Notes: a model not told the origin generated them from the letters alone. Numbered from the stretch's first letter, positions 31,636 to 40,726 are shown. The stretch is DNA of 50,707 nt from Candidatus Pseudoscillospira falkowii (GCA_904374485.1 CAJFFX010000006.1:1-50707); one strand, 5' to 3'. Program-made: numbers and translations.

Positions 31636-32697
31636 TTATTGCGCCTCCTCTTTTTGTTTTTTTCGCCCCAGGCACTCCGCGATGCCGCAGAGGATGCCGC
31701 CCAGGGGAAAGACCACCCAGGCGACGGCCCAGGCGCTGAACAGAAAACCTGCCAGCAGGAAAATCCCGGTGGCCGCGAGCATGATGGCCCCGTCCCAGTC
31801 GGGCCCCGCCGCGGCGGCGTACTCCTGCCGCATCGCCCGGCCCAGTTCCCGGTCCACCTGCTCTTCGATGGCCGCGGCAATCCCTTCGTCCATATCATCC
31901 TCGTCGGGCAGGATCAGGCCCCACTGCCGCCGCTCCGGAAAATACTTGCCGTGCTGGATGCCGAGATACACCAGAACGCTGACGCCGCCGGCCACGGCCA
32001 TCAGAAACGCCGCCGCGGCCGCGTTCTCCCCCAGCCGGTCCTCCCCCAGCACCAGAAGCGCCACAGCCAGAAGGATCACCACCACGCCCACGGCGATGCC
32101 GGGGCCGAATAATTTTTGAAAGCGCGCCTTCTCCTCCGCCCCGTAGAGATCCGGCACCGCGGGGAACGTCCGCCAGAAGGCGCTCTCCGCCGTGCCGGCG
32201 GTGATGAACAGCACCACCGCCGCTGCGATAAAGGACAGCAGGGCAAAGACGCCGATCCCTTCGCTGCGCGTTTCCAGCAGCAGCAAGGCCGAAACGCCCG
32301 TGAGGATCAGGGCGACGCCCACGGCGATTTTCAGGGCAAAGCGGTTTTTGTGGGCGTCGTAATTTTCAAAGGCCAGGCGGCCTTCCGGGCTTTCGCAGAA
32401 ACGGGCCGCCGCGGCGGCGGGGTCTGCCGCCGCTTCCGGCGCGGCCGCGGCCCCTTCCCGATCGCCGTTCTCCGGCTCCGCCGCGCTTTCCGGCTCTTCC
32501 GCGCCGCGCAGCAGCGCATCCAGGGAGCAGTGCAGCATGTCGGCCAGGGGCGGCAGCTTCTCCGCCTCGGGGTAAGCCGCGCCCGCCTCCCATTTTCCCA
32601 CTGCCTGGCGGGAGACGCCCAGCGCCTCGGCCAGGGCCTCCTGGGTCAGTCCGGCGGCGCGGCGGTAGCGGGTCAGATTTTTTCCAAATGTGGTCAT
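31636..32697 (-). CDS. HTH-membrane fusion protein
   Basis: 353 aa. An XRE-type HTH (5-58: FGKNLTRYRRAAGLTQEALAEALGVSRQAVGKWEAG) is followed by an alanine/glutamate-rich linker (70-115) and four to five hydrophobic segments (about 125-145, 150-170, 205-225, 235-255 and 315-340). A regulator with its own membrane part may sense the envelope directly. The start at 32695-32697 follows AAAGGAG by nine bases. Its short gap to the zincin gene suggests that the peptidase acts on it or with it, which is untested. Confidence 0.8.
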   Translation of the reverse strand: MTTFGKNLTRYRRAAGLTQEALAEALGVSRQAVGKWEAGAAYPEAEKLPPLADMLHCSLDALLRGAEEPESAAEPENGDREGAAAAPEAAADPAAAAARFCESPEGRLAFENYDAHKNRFALKIAVGVALILTGVSALLLLETRSEGIGVFALLSFIAAAVVLFITAGTAESAFWRTFPAVPDLYGAEEKARFQKLFGPGIAVGVVVILLAVALLVLGEDRLGENAAAAAFLMAVAGGVSVLVYLGIQHGKYFPERRQWGLILPDEDDMDEGIAAAIEEQVDRELGRAMRQEYAAAAGPDWDGAIMLAATGIFLLAGFLFSAWAVAWVVFPLGGILCGIAECLGRKKQKEEAQ

Positions 32698-32825
32698 AGC
32701 CCTTTTCTCCTTTCGCAAAAAGCGTGTTTCCCTGCCTCTATCATGGCAAAAGCGCACTCTCTGCGCCACCAACCGGGCGTTTCTTTCCGTCTTTTTCGCG
32801 CAACCCCAGGTTGCCTGCGGCCCTG

Positions 32826-34982
32826 TCAGGCCGGTTTTTTCATGGTCAGGCTGATGCGGCAGCGCTTTTCGTCCACCTCCAGCACCCAGACCGTCACCAC
32901 GTCGCCCACCGCCAGCTTTTCCGAGGGATGCCGGATAAAGCGATCGCAGATCTGCGAGATATGCACCAGGCCGTCCTGATGGACGCCGACGTCCACAAAC
33001 GCCCCGAAATCCACCACGTTGCGCACGGTGCCCGTCAGTTCCATGCCGGGCTTCAGATCGGCGAGGGACAGCACATCGGTGCGCAGGATGGGCTTTGGCA
33101 GCTCGTCCCGGGGGTCGCGGCCGGGCTTTTGCAACTCCGCCGCGATGTCCAGCAGCGTGGGCACGCCCACGCCGCACCGCTCCGCCAGCGCTTCTTCGCC
33201 CAGGGCCTTCATCTTCTGATCCAAGCCCTCCAGCTTTCCCGCCTTCACGTCCGCCAGGGTGAAGCCGCACAGCGCCAGCAGCGTTTCCGCGGCGCCGTAG
33301 GACTCGGGGTGAACGGCGGTGTTGTCCAGCACGTTGGCGCTCTCGCTGACGCGCAGGAAGCCCGCGCACTGCTCAAAGGCCTTGGGGCCGAGCTTTGGCA
33401 CTTTGCACACCTGTTTGCGGGCGGTAAACATCCCGTTCTCTTCCCGATATTTGACGATGTTTTTCGCCGTGGCGGCGTTCAGCCCCGCCACACGGCGCAG
33501 AAGCGGCGCACTGGCCGTGTTCAGATCCACGCCCACAGCGTTGACGCAGTCCTCCACCACCGCGTCCAGCGCTTCGCTGAGCTGCCCCTGGGGGCAGTCG
33601 TGCTGGTACTGGCCTACGCCGATGGCCTTGGGGTCGATCTTCACCAGCTCCGCCAGCGGGTCCTGGAGCCGCCGGGCAATGGACACGGCGCTGCGCAGGT
33701 TCACATCGTACTCCGGAAATTCCTCCGCCGCCAGCTCCGAAGCTGAATACACCGACGCGCCGGCTTCGCTGACGATCATATAGCTGACATTCCCGCCCAC
33801 GGCACGGATCAGCTCCACGGCCATCTGCTCCGTCTCCCGGCTGGCGGTGCCGTTGCCGATGGCCAGGTGTGCCACGCCGTATTTCCGGATCAGGCGCGCA
33901 AGGGTCTCGATGGCTGCGTTTTTCTGCTTTTCGCCGTAGGTGGGATAGACCACGGCGGTGTCCAGCACCTTGCCTGTGGCGTCAACCACCGCCACTTTAC
34001 AGCCGTTGCGGTAGCCGGGGTCCAGACCCATGGTGACGCGCCCCTTCACCGGCGGCTGCATCAAGAGGGGCCGCAGGTTCAGCGCGAAGGTGCGGATGGC
34101 CCCCTCCTGGGCCCGCTCCGTCAGCTGGCCGCGCACTTCCCGCTCCAGCGAGGGCTCCAGCAGCCGGTCCCAGGCATCCTCCGCCGCGGCGCGGACAAAG
34201 GCCATGGCCGCGCTGCCCGGCTTTACCACCGCCCGGCGCAGGGCGACCAGCGCCTCTTCCCGGTCCAGCGCCGCCTTCACCTTGAGAAAGCCCTCCCGCT
34301 CGCCGCGGTTAATGGCCAGCACCTGATGTCCCTGCACTTTGGATACCGGTGCAGAAAAGTCATAATACAGCCGATAGACACTGTCCTCCGGTTCGCTCTC
34401 TTTCGCGCAGGAAAGGAGCACACCCTGTTTCCAATAGAGCTCACGCAGGGTTTTGCGCAGTGCCGCATCGTCGGAAATCCACTCGGCAATAATATCCGCC
34501 GCTCCGGCCAAAGCCTCCTGCGCCGTCGCCACGCCCTTTTCCTCATCCAGGAACTGCTGCGCCGCCTGCTCAGGATTGGGACAATCTGCCTTTTGGGCAT
34601 AGAGCACCTGCGCCAAAGGTTCCAACCCTTTCTCCCGGGCCGCTGTGGCGCGGGTGCGCCGTTTTTGCTTGTAGGGGCGGTATAAGTCCTCCACCTCGGC
34701 AAGGGTTTCCGCGCTGTCAATGGCAGCCGCCAGTTCCTCCGTCAGTTTTCCCTGTCCTTCAACGGCACTTTTGACCTCTTCGCGCCGTTTCTCCAAATTC
34801 CGCAAATACTGCAGCCGCTCTTCCAACGTCCGCAGTGCGGTATCATCCATACCGCCGTGCAATTCTTTGCGATAACGGGCAATGAACGGAATGGTATTGC
34901 CCTCATCAATCAGCCGCACCACGTTTTGCACGTATGTGAGCGGCTGCTTTAATTCTTCTGCCAAACGTTCTGTAAGTTCCAT
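32826..34982 (-). CDS. tex: Tex-family RNA-binding protein
   Basis: 718 aa. Order: helical N-terminal Tex domain (1-200, containing IPFIARYRKELHGGMDD), YqgF/RuvX-like nuclease fold (about 315-450, MGLDPGYRNGCKVAVVDATG), helix-hairpin-helix motifs (about 490-560, LNAATAKNIVKYREENG) and a C-terminal S1 domain (about 640-715, TGTVRNVVDFGAFVDVGVHQDGLVHIS). Tex affects transcription and RNA metabolism through RNA polymerase or ribosome contacts. Composition changes within the gene: I count 29 of 60 G+C at 34861-34920 (N-terminal part) but 44 of 60 at 33121-33180. The switch is near 34310-34330, around codon 220, which suggests a recombination point. Confidence 0.95.
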   Translation of the reverse strand: MELTERLAEELKQPLTYVQNVVRLIDEGNTIPFIARYRKELHGGMDDTALRTLEERLQYLRNLEKRREEVKSAVEGQGKLTEELAAAIDSAETLAEVEDLYRPYKQKRRTRATAAREKGLEPLAQVLYAQKADCPNPEQAAQQFLDEEKGVATAQEALAGAADIIAEWISDDAALRKTLRELYWKQGVLLSCAKESEPEDSVYRLYYDFSAPVSKVQGHQVLAINRGEREGFLKVKAALDREEALVALRRAVVKPGSAAMAFVRAAAEDAWDRLLEPSLEREVRGQLTERAQEGAIRTFALNLRPLLMQPPVKGRVTMGLDPGYRNGCKVAVVDATGKVLDTAVVYPTYGEKQKNAAIETLARLIRKYGVAHLAIGNGTASRETEQMAVELIRAVGGNVSYMIVSEAGASVYSASELAAEEFPEYDVNLRSAVSIARRLQDPLAELVKIDPKAIGVGQYQHDCPQGQLSEALDAVVEDCVNAVGVDLNTASAPLLRRVAGLNAATAKNIVKYREENGMFTARKQVCKVPKLGPKAFEQCAGFLRVSESANVLDNTAVHPESYGAAETLLALCGFTLADVKAGKLEGLDQKMKALGEEALAERCGVGVPTLLDIAAELQKPGRDPRDELPKPILRTDVLSLADLKPGMELTGTVRNVVDFGAFVDVGVHQDGLVHISQICDRFIRHPSEKLAVGDVVTVWVLEVDEKRCRISLTMKKPA

Positions 34983-35010
34983 GCCTGCTCCTTTTAATTA
35001 AATATGGCCC

Positions 35011-35016
35011 ATTATA
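35011..35016 (-). promoter_or_regulatory. Extended -10 promoter of tex
   Basis: Minus-strand TGCTATAAT, about 30 bases before the tex start. The -35 region is poor, so it depends on the extended -10. Confidence 0.55.
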
Positions 35017-35104
35017 GCAAAGATTGCCGGCAAAGGGAAGTGCAGCCGCTCCCTTTATGGCTTCACTTTTCTCTGTTAATACGATTCAAGCCGCATCAGC
35101 GGCA

Positions 35105-35135
35105 CAAAAAAGGGGCAACCGTTTGCGGCTGCCCC
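35105..35135 (-). terminator. Terminator of crp/fnr gene
   Basis: 10-bp stem with one G-U (35112-35121 with 35126-35135), then six T on the minus strand, 37 bases past the stop. Confidence 0.85.
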
Positions 35136-35171
35136 CTCTGCCTTCCGCTGCAGACACCGTGCAAAATTCTT

Positions 35172-35900
35172 TTATTTCCCGGCAGCGTAATAGCCTCCAT
35201 ATTTAGAAATCTTTTCCAGCCCTTCCTGGTCCAGCACCGTGATGGCACCCCGGGCACACTGAATGAGACCCTTGTTTTTAAAGTCCGCACAAATGCGGGC
35301 AATCTGAATGCGGGAAGCATTGACTGCGGAAGCCAGCTCGTCTTGGGTCAAAAAAATCGCATTGCTTCGGGTATCCCCCTGTTGACGGCGATACCGCAGA
35401 AACAGGCACAAAAAAGTTGCCAAACGCGCCGACGCATCACACACGCTGTTGCTCTCGGCATCAAAACACATCAGGCGGAGCACACTGCCGTAATAGCGCA
35501 CCAGATCCTCCATAAACCGCGGATCCGCTTTGCCCGCAGCACGCAGTTCCTGCCAGCTCACCGGCAGCACTTCCACCGGTGTGATGCTTTCAATGGTCAC
35601 CACCGCACTCTTTTCCCCGCACAAGCAGTCCATGGCAAAAAATGTATTGTTCCGGTGGTAGCCTAAAATCCGGATATACCCATTGGGATTGACCGTATAC
35701 ACCTTCACAATGCCCTCCAGCAGAAAGTACATCTGCGGACTGATTTCTCCGCTGCGGCTGAAAATCGTGTCCTTTGAATAGGCATATTTTGTTGTGCAGA
35801 TCGGCAGGAATAAATTCCGATAGGCTTCCATATCATTTTCGATGACATAGCTGATCTGCGGATCGATGATTGTCTGTGTCTGTTTCATGCTCACCATCAT
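35172..35900 (-). CDS. Crp/Fnr-family regulator
   Basis: 242 aa. Cyclic-nucleotide-binding-like beta barrel (about 25-140: SRSGEISPQMYFLLEGIVKVYTVNPNGYIRILGYHRNNTFFAMDC) and a winged HTH (about 165-235: LTQDELASAVNASRIQIARICADFKNKGLI). It has no FNR-type N-terminal cysteine cluster, so the inducer is unknown. Three in-frame ATGs lie close together at the start; ATG 35900 is the first and the third (MKQ) is possible. It is divergently transcribed from a flavoenzyme gene, and the palindrome in the 211-base gap between them is its probable site. Base composition is clearly AT-richer than the window average. Confidence 0.9.
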   Translation of the reverse strand: MMVSMKQTQTIIDPQISYVIENDMEAYRNLFLPICTTKYAYSKDTIFSRSGEISPQMYFLLEGIVKVYTVNPNGYIRILGYHRNNTFFAMDCLCGEKSAVVTIESITPVEVLPVSWQELRAAGKADPRFMEDLVRYYGSVLRLMCFDAESNSVCDASARLATFLCLFLRYRRQQGDTRSNAIFLTQDELASAVNASRIQIARICADFKNKGLIQCARGAITVLDQEGLEKISKYGGYYAAGK

Positions 35901-35987
35901 CGCCCCTTTGTAATTTTTGCAAGATTATTCCTTTCGTTTATGAGCATTCTGTACAAAAAATAAAAAAATCAAAGTTTTCTTTTATCT

Positions 35988-36016
35988 AATATATCATATG
36001 ATATTTTAATTTTCAA
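35988..36016 (-). promoter_or_regulatory. Promoter of crp/fnr gene with embedded palindrome
   Basis: Minus-strand TTGAAA, 17-base spacer, TATATT. The perfect palindrome ATATCATATGATAT (35991-36004) lies across the spacer and -10, where a bound regulator would block or tune this promoter. Confidence 0.7.
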
Positions 36017-36022
36017 CGAGAA

Positions 36023-36051
36023 TTGTTAAAAATTAAGCTATAGCATATGGT
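36023..36051 (+). promoter_or_regulatory. Promoter of flavoenzyme gene
   Basis: Plus-strand TTGTTA, 17-base spacer, TATGGT, about 60 bases before the start. The ATATCATATGATAT palindrome ends 18 bases upstream of the -35, a position suited to an activator. Confidence 0.6.
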
Positions 36052-36111
36052 TGATATGGATGAAGGTTTTTGCAATCCACAGTGTGTTAAAAAACAAGGA
36101 GGTTTTTCAGT

Positions 36112-38052
36112 ATGGCAAACATGTTCCCCCATCTTTTCACCCCGGGCAAAATCGGCAATCTCGAAATCAAGAACCGCATCTGCAAAGCGCCCCAGTCCTC
36201 CGGTATGAACAACAAGGACGGCACGGTTTCCGAGCGCGCCATCCGCTATTACCGTGACCAGGCTGCCGGCGGCACAGGTATGATTATTGTGGAATATGCT
36301 TATGTAGATGATATCGGCGCCAAATCCGCCCATTGCCATCTGGGCATTTCCAACGATGAACATATTCCCGGCCTCGCATGGCTGGCAGAAAATATCCGTG
36401 AAATGGGTGCTGTTCCTGCAATCCAGATCGAACACTGCGGCCGTCAGAAATTCCTCGGCACACAGCCTATCAAGGCACCTTCTGCCATTCCGTGGCCCAA
36501 GCTCTATGCACAGCACGGCCTGGAAGCTGTGCCTCAGGAACTGACCATTCCCGAAATTCACGAAATCGTAAAATGCTTCGGCGATGCCGCACTGCGTGCC
36601 AAGATCGCCGGTTTTGAACTGGTGGAGATCCACGGTGCCCACGGCTATTTGCTCACCAATTTCTTCTCCCCCACCACGAACCACCGCACTGATATGTATG
36701 GCGGCACTTTGGAAAACCGCTGCCGCATCTATTTTGAAATCATTGAGGATGTCCGCAAAAAGGTCGGCCCCGATTTCCCCGTCACCATTCGTTTGAGCGG
36801 CACCGACTACGAGCCCGACGGATTCAGCATTGAAGATACCATTTATCTGGCCAAGGGTTTGGAAGCACGCGGCATCGACGCCATCGACGTCTCCGGCGGC
36901 GACCACCACACCATGATTCATCAGACCAGCCCCATGGCCATCGAAGTCTGCCACAATGTATGGGCAGCAGAAGCATTGAAGAAAGAACTGTCTATCCCCA
37001 TCATGGCCTCCGGCTCCATCACGCTGCCTGAATACGCAGAAGACATTCTCTCCAGCGGCAAGGGTGACTTTGTCGTACTCGGCCGTCCGCTGTGGGCAGA
37101 CCCCGAATGGGCCAAGAAGGCAGAAGAGGGCCGTCCGGAAGACATCCGTCCCTGCATCCGCTGCAATGAAGGCTGCCTGGAGCGCACCTTCTATAACTAC
37201 AAAGCAGTTACCTGCGCCCTCAACCCCGTCATCAGCCGTGAGGGTGAGCTGAAAATCCATCCCGCGGACACCAAGAAAAAGGTCGCCGTCATCGGCGGCG
37301 GTGCCGCCGGCATGGAAGCTGCCCGGGTTGCAAAGCTCCGCGGCCATGATGTGACCATCTTTGAGGCTCAGAAAAAGATGGGCGGATTGCTGAACGAGGC
37401 CGCTGCACCGGAGTTCAAATCTGATATCCGTCATTTCCAGAAATATCTGGAAACTCAGATCCAGAAGCTGGATATCCCCGTCATCCACAAGATGACCACT
37501 GCAGCTGATCTGGGAGACTTCGATGCTGTGATCAGCGCCACTGGTTCCACCCCGGTCAAGCCCAAAATCCCCGGCGCAGACAAGGCGATTGCCATGGATG
37601 CCCTGGAAGCCATCAACAACACCAATAAGGTCGGCAAGAAAGTCGTGGTCATCGGCGGCGGCCTGGTCGGCACCGAAACCGCTTTGGATCTGGCTGAAAA
37701 CGGCCACAGCGTCACCGTTGTTGAAATGCTGCCCCAGATTATGAACGACGTCGCCGCCACCGACTTTATGGTGTACAGCGAGCGGATCGCCAAAACCGAT
37801 ATGAAGGCCCTTACCAACACCCGCCTGGAGGAAGTGACCGACACAGGCGTTCTGGTTTCCAACAAGAAGCAGGGTACCTTCGCATTGGATGCAGACACTG
37901 TCATCCTCGCGCTCGGCTTCCGGAGCTGCCAGGATCTTTACCAGGAGCTGAAAGCCGCAGGCAAAGAGGTTTACTTAGTAGGTGACGCTGTGAAACCCGG
38001 CAAGATTATGGATGCAATCCATACTGCTTATCGGGTAAGCGTTAAACTTTGA
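36112..38052 (+). CDS. BaiCD/enoate-reductase-like FAD/FMN oxidoreductase
   Basis: 646 aa NADH:flavin oxidoreductase of the 2,4-dienoyl-CoA reductase / BaiCD / 2-enoate reductase group. The FMN TIM barrel (1-340) shows IEIHGAHGYL-type and FFSPTTNHRTDMYGGTLENR motifs. A [4Fe-4S] site follows (C-x2-C-x3-C-x12-C at CIRCNEGC...C, about 345-365), then an FAD site VAVIGGGAAGMEAARVA and an NAD site VVVIGGGLVGTETALDLAE. Such enzymes reduce C=C bonds next to a carbonyl in steroids, enoates or diet-derived phenolics. AGGAGG lies upstream. The divergent Crp/Fnr gene suggests induction by an oxidised substrate. Composition is lower in GC (32 of 60 at 36541-36600). Confidence 0.92.
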   Translation: MANMFPHLFTPGKIGNLEIKNRICKAPQSSGMNNKDGTVSERAIRYYRDQAAGGTGMIIVEYAYVDDIGAKSAHCHLGISNDEHIPGLAWLAENIREMGAVPAIQIEHCGRQKFLGTQPIKAPSAIPWPKLYAQHGLEAVPQELTIPEIHEIVKCFGDAALRAKIAGFELVEIHGAHGYLLTNFFSPTTNHRTDMYGGTLENRCRIYFEIIEDVRKKVGPDFPVTIRLSGTDYEPDGFSIEDTIYLAKGLEARGIDAIDVSGGDHHTMIHQTSPMAIEVCHNVWAAEALKKELSIPIMASGSITLPEYAEDILSSGKGDFVVLGRPLWADPEWAKKAEEGRPEDIRPCIRCNEGCLERTFYNYKAVTCALNPVISREGELKIHPADTKKKVAVIGGGAAGMEAARVAKLRGHDVTIFEAQKKMGGLLNEAAAPEFKSDIRHFQKYLETQIQKLDIPVIHKMTTAADLGDFDAVISATGSTPVKPKIPGADKAIAMDALEAINNTNKVGKKVVVIGGGLVGTETALDLAENGHSVTVVEMLPQIMNDVAATDFMVYSERIAKTDMKALTNTRLEEVTDTGVLVSNKKQGTFALDADTVILALGFRSCQDLYQELKAAGKEVYLVGDAVKPGKIMDAIHTAYRVSVKL

Positions 38053-38108
38053 CCTCCCATTTTGCCCCCTAAATCGTTTTCTCTTCCATCATTCAGCCTT
38101 GTTACAGC

Positions 38109-38147
38109 GAAAGCGGGCGGCGCACAAAATGTGCGCCGCCCGCTTTC
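38109..38147. terminator. Hairpin between flavoenzyme and dus genes
   Basis: 17-bp perfect stem (38109-38125 with 38131-38147), loop AAAAT. It sits between two convergent genes; the T-tracts are modest (CGTTTCCTC on plus). Confidence 0.65.
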
Positions 38148-38157
38148 CGTTTCCTCT

Positions 38158-39105
38158 TCATACCCAGCCCGGCTGGGGTTTTCCCCGCAGGGGCAGCGTG
38201 TCGTAGACCATCGCCGCCGCGCTGCGGTATTCCGCGCCGCTGGCGGCGCGGCGGATGCGCTTGGCCAGCTTCTCCCCGTCTTCAAACAGGTGGATGTGGT
38301 AAAACCACACCTCCTTCATGCGCATCACCGCGTTGCGCTCATTGCCGAACATGGCGCAGTATTCTTCATAAAGCGCCTCGTGGAACATGCGCAGGGTCTC
38401 CCGGCTGCGCTTTTCCGGAACCAGCAGGGCCGGGTCGGCGATGAGTCCCCGGCCGATCATCACCCGCTCCACCTGGGGAAAGCGCGCCAGCAGGGCGGCG
38501 CAGTCCTCCCGGCTCAGCAAATCGCCGTTGTAGCACACCGGGCAGCGGATACCCGGCAGCGCCGCGGCAAAGGCCTCCATGCGCACGGGGGCCTTGTAAA
38601 AATCCCGGCGCACCCGAGGGTGGATGATGAGCTCGGACAGCGGATAGCGACCGTACAGCGCCGCCAGGGCTTCAAACTCCGCCGGGTCGGCAAAGCCCAG
38701 GCGCGTTTTGATGGAGATCGGCCCCTCCAGGGCGGAAAAAACCGTGTCGAGAAACCGCTCCAGCTCCTCGGGATGGGCCAGAAAGCCCGCGCCCTTGCCC
38801 TTGGCCGTCACCGTGCCCGAGGGGCAGCCCAGGTTCAAATTGATCTCTTTGTAACCCAGCTCCCGCAGAGCCCTGGCCGCCCAGATGAAGCCCTCGGCGT
38901 CCTTGCCCAGAAGCTGGGGCACCAGATCGCCGGCGGTATTGTGCTCCGGGCAGAGGTCCTGCCACTCCCTGCGGGAAAAGGCGCGGCTCTGGCCGACGGA
39001 CACAAAGGGGAGATAATAGCGGTCCGCGCCGCCGAACACGGCGCGGTGCAGATTGCGGTAGACATAGCCGGTGACGCCCTCCATCGGCGCAAAATCACAG
39101 TGCAT
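38158..39105 (-). CDS. dus: tRNA-dihydrouridine synthase
   Basis: 315 aa FMN enzyme that reduces uridine to dihydrouridine in tRNA loops. Family blocks: FAPMEGVTGYVYRNL at the start, NLNLGCPSGTVTAKGKGAGF (near 95, catalytic Cys in GCP), IKTRLGF, HPR and VMIGRGLIADP. AAGGAG lies about eight bases before the ATG. Whether it is DusB or a Gram-positive paralogue is not decided. Confidence 0.93.
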   Translation of the reverse strand: MHCDFAPMEGVTGYVYRNLHRAVFGGADRYYLPFVSVGQSRAFSRREWQDLCPEHNTAGDLVPQLLGKDAEGFIWAARALRELGYKEINLNLGCPSGTVTAKGKGAGFLAHPEELERFLDTVFSALEGPISIKTRLGFADPAEFEALAALYGRYPLSELIIHPRVRRDFYKAPVRMEAFAAALPGIRCPVCYNGDLLSREDCAALLARFPQVERVMIGRGLIADPALLVPEKRSRETLRMFHEALYEEYCAMFGNERNAVMRMKEVWFYHIHLFEDGEKLAKRIRRAASGAEYRSAAAMVYDTLPLRGKPQPGWV

Positions 39106-39137
39106 GGCGCTGCTCCTTTTCGATCAAGTCAGCAGAT

Positions 39138-39167
39138 ATGATACCACAGCCCCCCGCCGCCGCGCAA
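39138..39167 (-). promoter_or_regulatory. Promoter of dus gene
   Basis: Minus-strand TTGCGC, 18-base spacer, TATCAT, about 32 bases before the start; the -35 is weak. Confidence 0.5.
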
Positions 39168-39194
39168 GCGGCCGGACCCTTTTTTCTTCCGCTG

Positions 39195-40550
39195 TCAATG
39201 CACCAGGGACATGTGCTCCCACCGGCTGCCCCGGTAGCGGAGGAGAAAAAAGGGGATGCGCACCGCCCAGTCCAGGATCATGGCGATCCACACACCCAAA
39301 ATGCCCAGGCCGAAATAAGCGCCCAGCAGGTAGCCGCAGCCGATGCGCACCACCCACATCACCAGCACGCTGACGACCATGGTGTAGCGGGCGTCGCCGG
39401 CGGCGCGCAGGGTGTTGGGCAGGGTGAAGGCCATGGGCCAGATGAGGCAGGCCATGCCGCCGTGGAGCAGGATGCACCGGACGGCATAGGCGTCCGCCTC
39501 CGCCGACACATTGTAAAGGCGCAGGATCAGCGGCATCAGCGCCAGCGTCACAACCACCATGATGACAAGGAACAGATAGCTCAGCTTCATCAGTTTGCGG
39601 GTGTAGCGGCGCACCTTTTCATAATCCCCCGCGCCGACGCACTGGCTGACCACGGTGACCATGGCAATGCCCACGGACATCCCGCCCAGGATCTGGTACT
39701 GGGCAAAGTTGTTGGCGATGGCGTTGGCCGCGATGGAGGCCGTGCCGAAGGAGGCGATCAGGCTGAGCATCAGGATCTTGCCCAGCTGGAAAAGGCTGTT
39801 TTCCACGCCGTTGGGAATGCCCACGGACATGATATTGCGGATCATGTTCCAGTCCGGCCGGAGGGACATGCTCCGCTCGAAATGGATCTCGTGCTTTGCG
39901 CTGCACAAAAGGCCCAGAATGACCGCCGCCGCCACGATGCGGGACACCAGCGTCGGAATGGCGACACCCGCCACCCCCAGGTGAAAACCAAACACCAGCA
40001 GCGCGTTGCCGCCCACATTGATCCCATTCATCAGCAGGGCCACCAGCATGGAAACACGGGAGTTGCCCATAATGCGGAACAGCGCCGCCCCCGCGTTATA
40101 CAGTGCGATGAAGGGGATGGACGCGCTGACGATCAGAAGATACGTCCGGGCGTAGCCCTCCACCTCCGCTGTGATGCTGCCGAAGACCACGTTGAGCAGG
40201 AAATCGCTGATGCCGTACATCAGCGCCATCACGGCGACGGAAAACACCGCCATGAACAGCGTCAGCTGCTGGCCCGCCTTGCAGGCTTTTCGGCTCTCCC
40301 GGCAGCCGATATACTGCCCCGCCACAATGGCGCCGCCGGCGGCCAGGGCCGCGAACACCTGCAGCAGCAATACGTTGACGCAGTCCACCAGCGACACCGC
40401 CGAAACTGCAGCCTCGCCCACGGTGGACACCATCAGCGAATCCATCATGCCCACGGTGCAGTTGAGCAGCTGTTCGATCAGCAGCGGCACGATCAGCCGC
40501 CGCAGATCCCGATTGGAAAACGAGATTTCTTTTCCCTGCAGCGTTTCCAA
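39195..40550 (-). CDS. MATE-family efflux transporter
   Basis: 451 aa, about 12 membrane segments in two similar halves, cation-coupled antiporter (MatE). N-terminal RRLIVPLLIEQLLNCTVGMMDSLMVSTVGEAAVSAVSLVD is typical. The TTG start at 40548-40550 is chosen because AGAAGG lies eight bases before it and the next in-frame ATG would remove the first helix. Substrate unknown (drug, organic cation or flavin). It is transcribed as a single gene. Confidence 0.93.
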   Translation of the reverse strand: METLQGKEISFSNRDLRRLIVPLLIEQLLNCTVGMMDSLMVSTVGEAAVSAVSLVDCVNVLLLQVFAALAAGGAIVAGQYIGCRESRKACKAGQQLTLFMAVFSVAVMALMYGISDFLLNVVFGSITAEVEGYARTYLLIVSASIPFIALYNAGAALFRIMGNSRVSMLVALLMNGINVGGNALLVFGFHLGVAGVAIPTLVSRIVAAAVILGLLCSAKHEIHFERSMSLRPDWNMIRNIMSVGIPNGVENSLFQLGKILMLSLIASFGTASIAANAIANNFAQYQILGGMSVGIAMVTVVSQCVGAGDYEKVRRYTRKLMKLSYLFLVIMVVVTLALMPLILRLYNVSAEADAYAVRCILLHGGMACLIWPMAFTLPNTLRAAGDARYTMVVSVLVMWVVRIGCGYLLGAYFGLGILGVWIAMILDWAVRIPFFLLRYRGSRWEHMSLVH

Positions 40551-40697
40551 ACCTACGGCCTTCTTTCCTGAAATATCCTTATTTTACTATACGCCCCTTT
40601 TCCCCTGCGCTCCATAGCGCATCTCTACAAAAAGCCCAAAAAGTGGCCATTGTTTTTATGCAGAATTACAAAATCGTTTTTTTGTTCTATTTACTGA

Positions 40698-40726
40698 TTG
40701 ACTTTTGAAAACGTATGTTCTATAAT
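40698..40726 (+). promoter_or_regulatory. Strong promoter of small membrane protein gene
   Basis: Plus-strand TTGACT, 17-base spacer, consensus TATAAT, 60 bases before the start. Confidence 0.85.
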
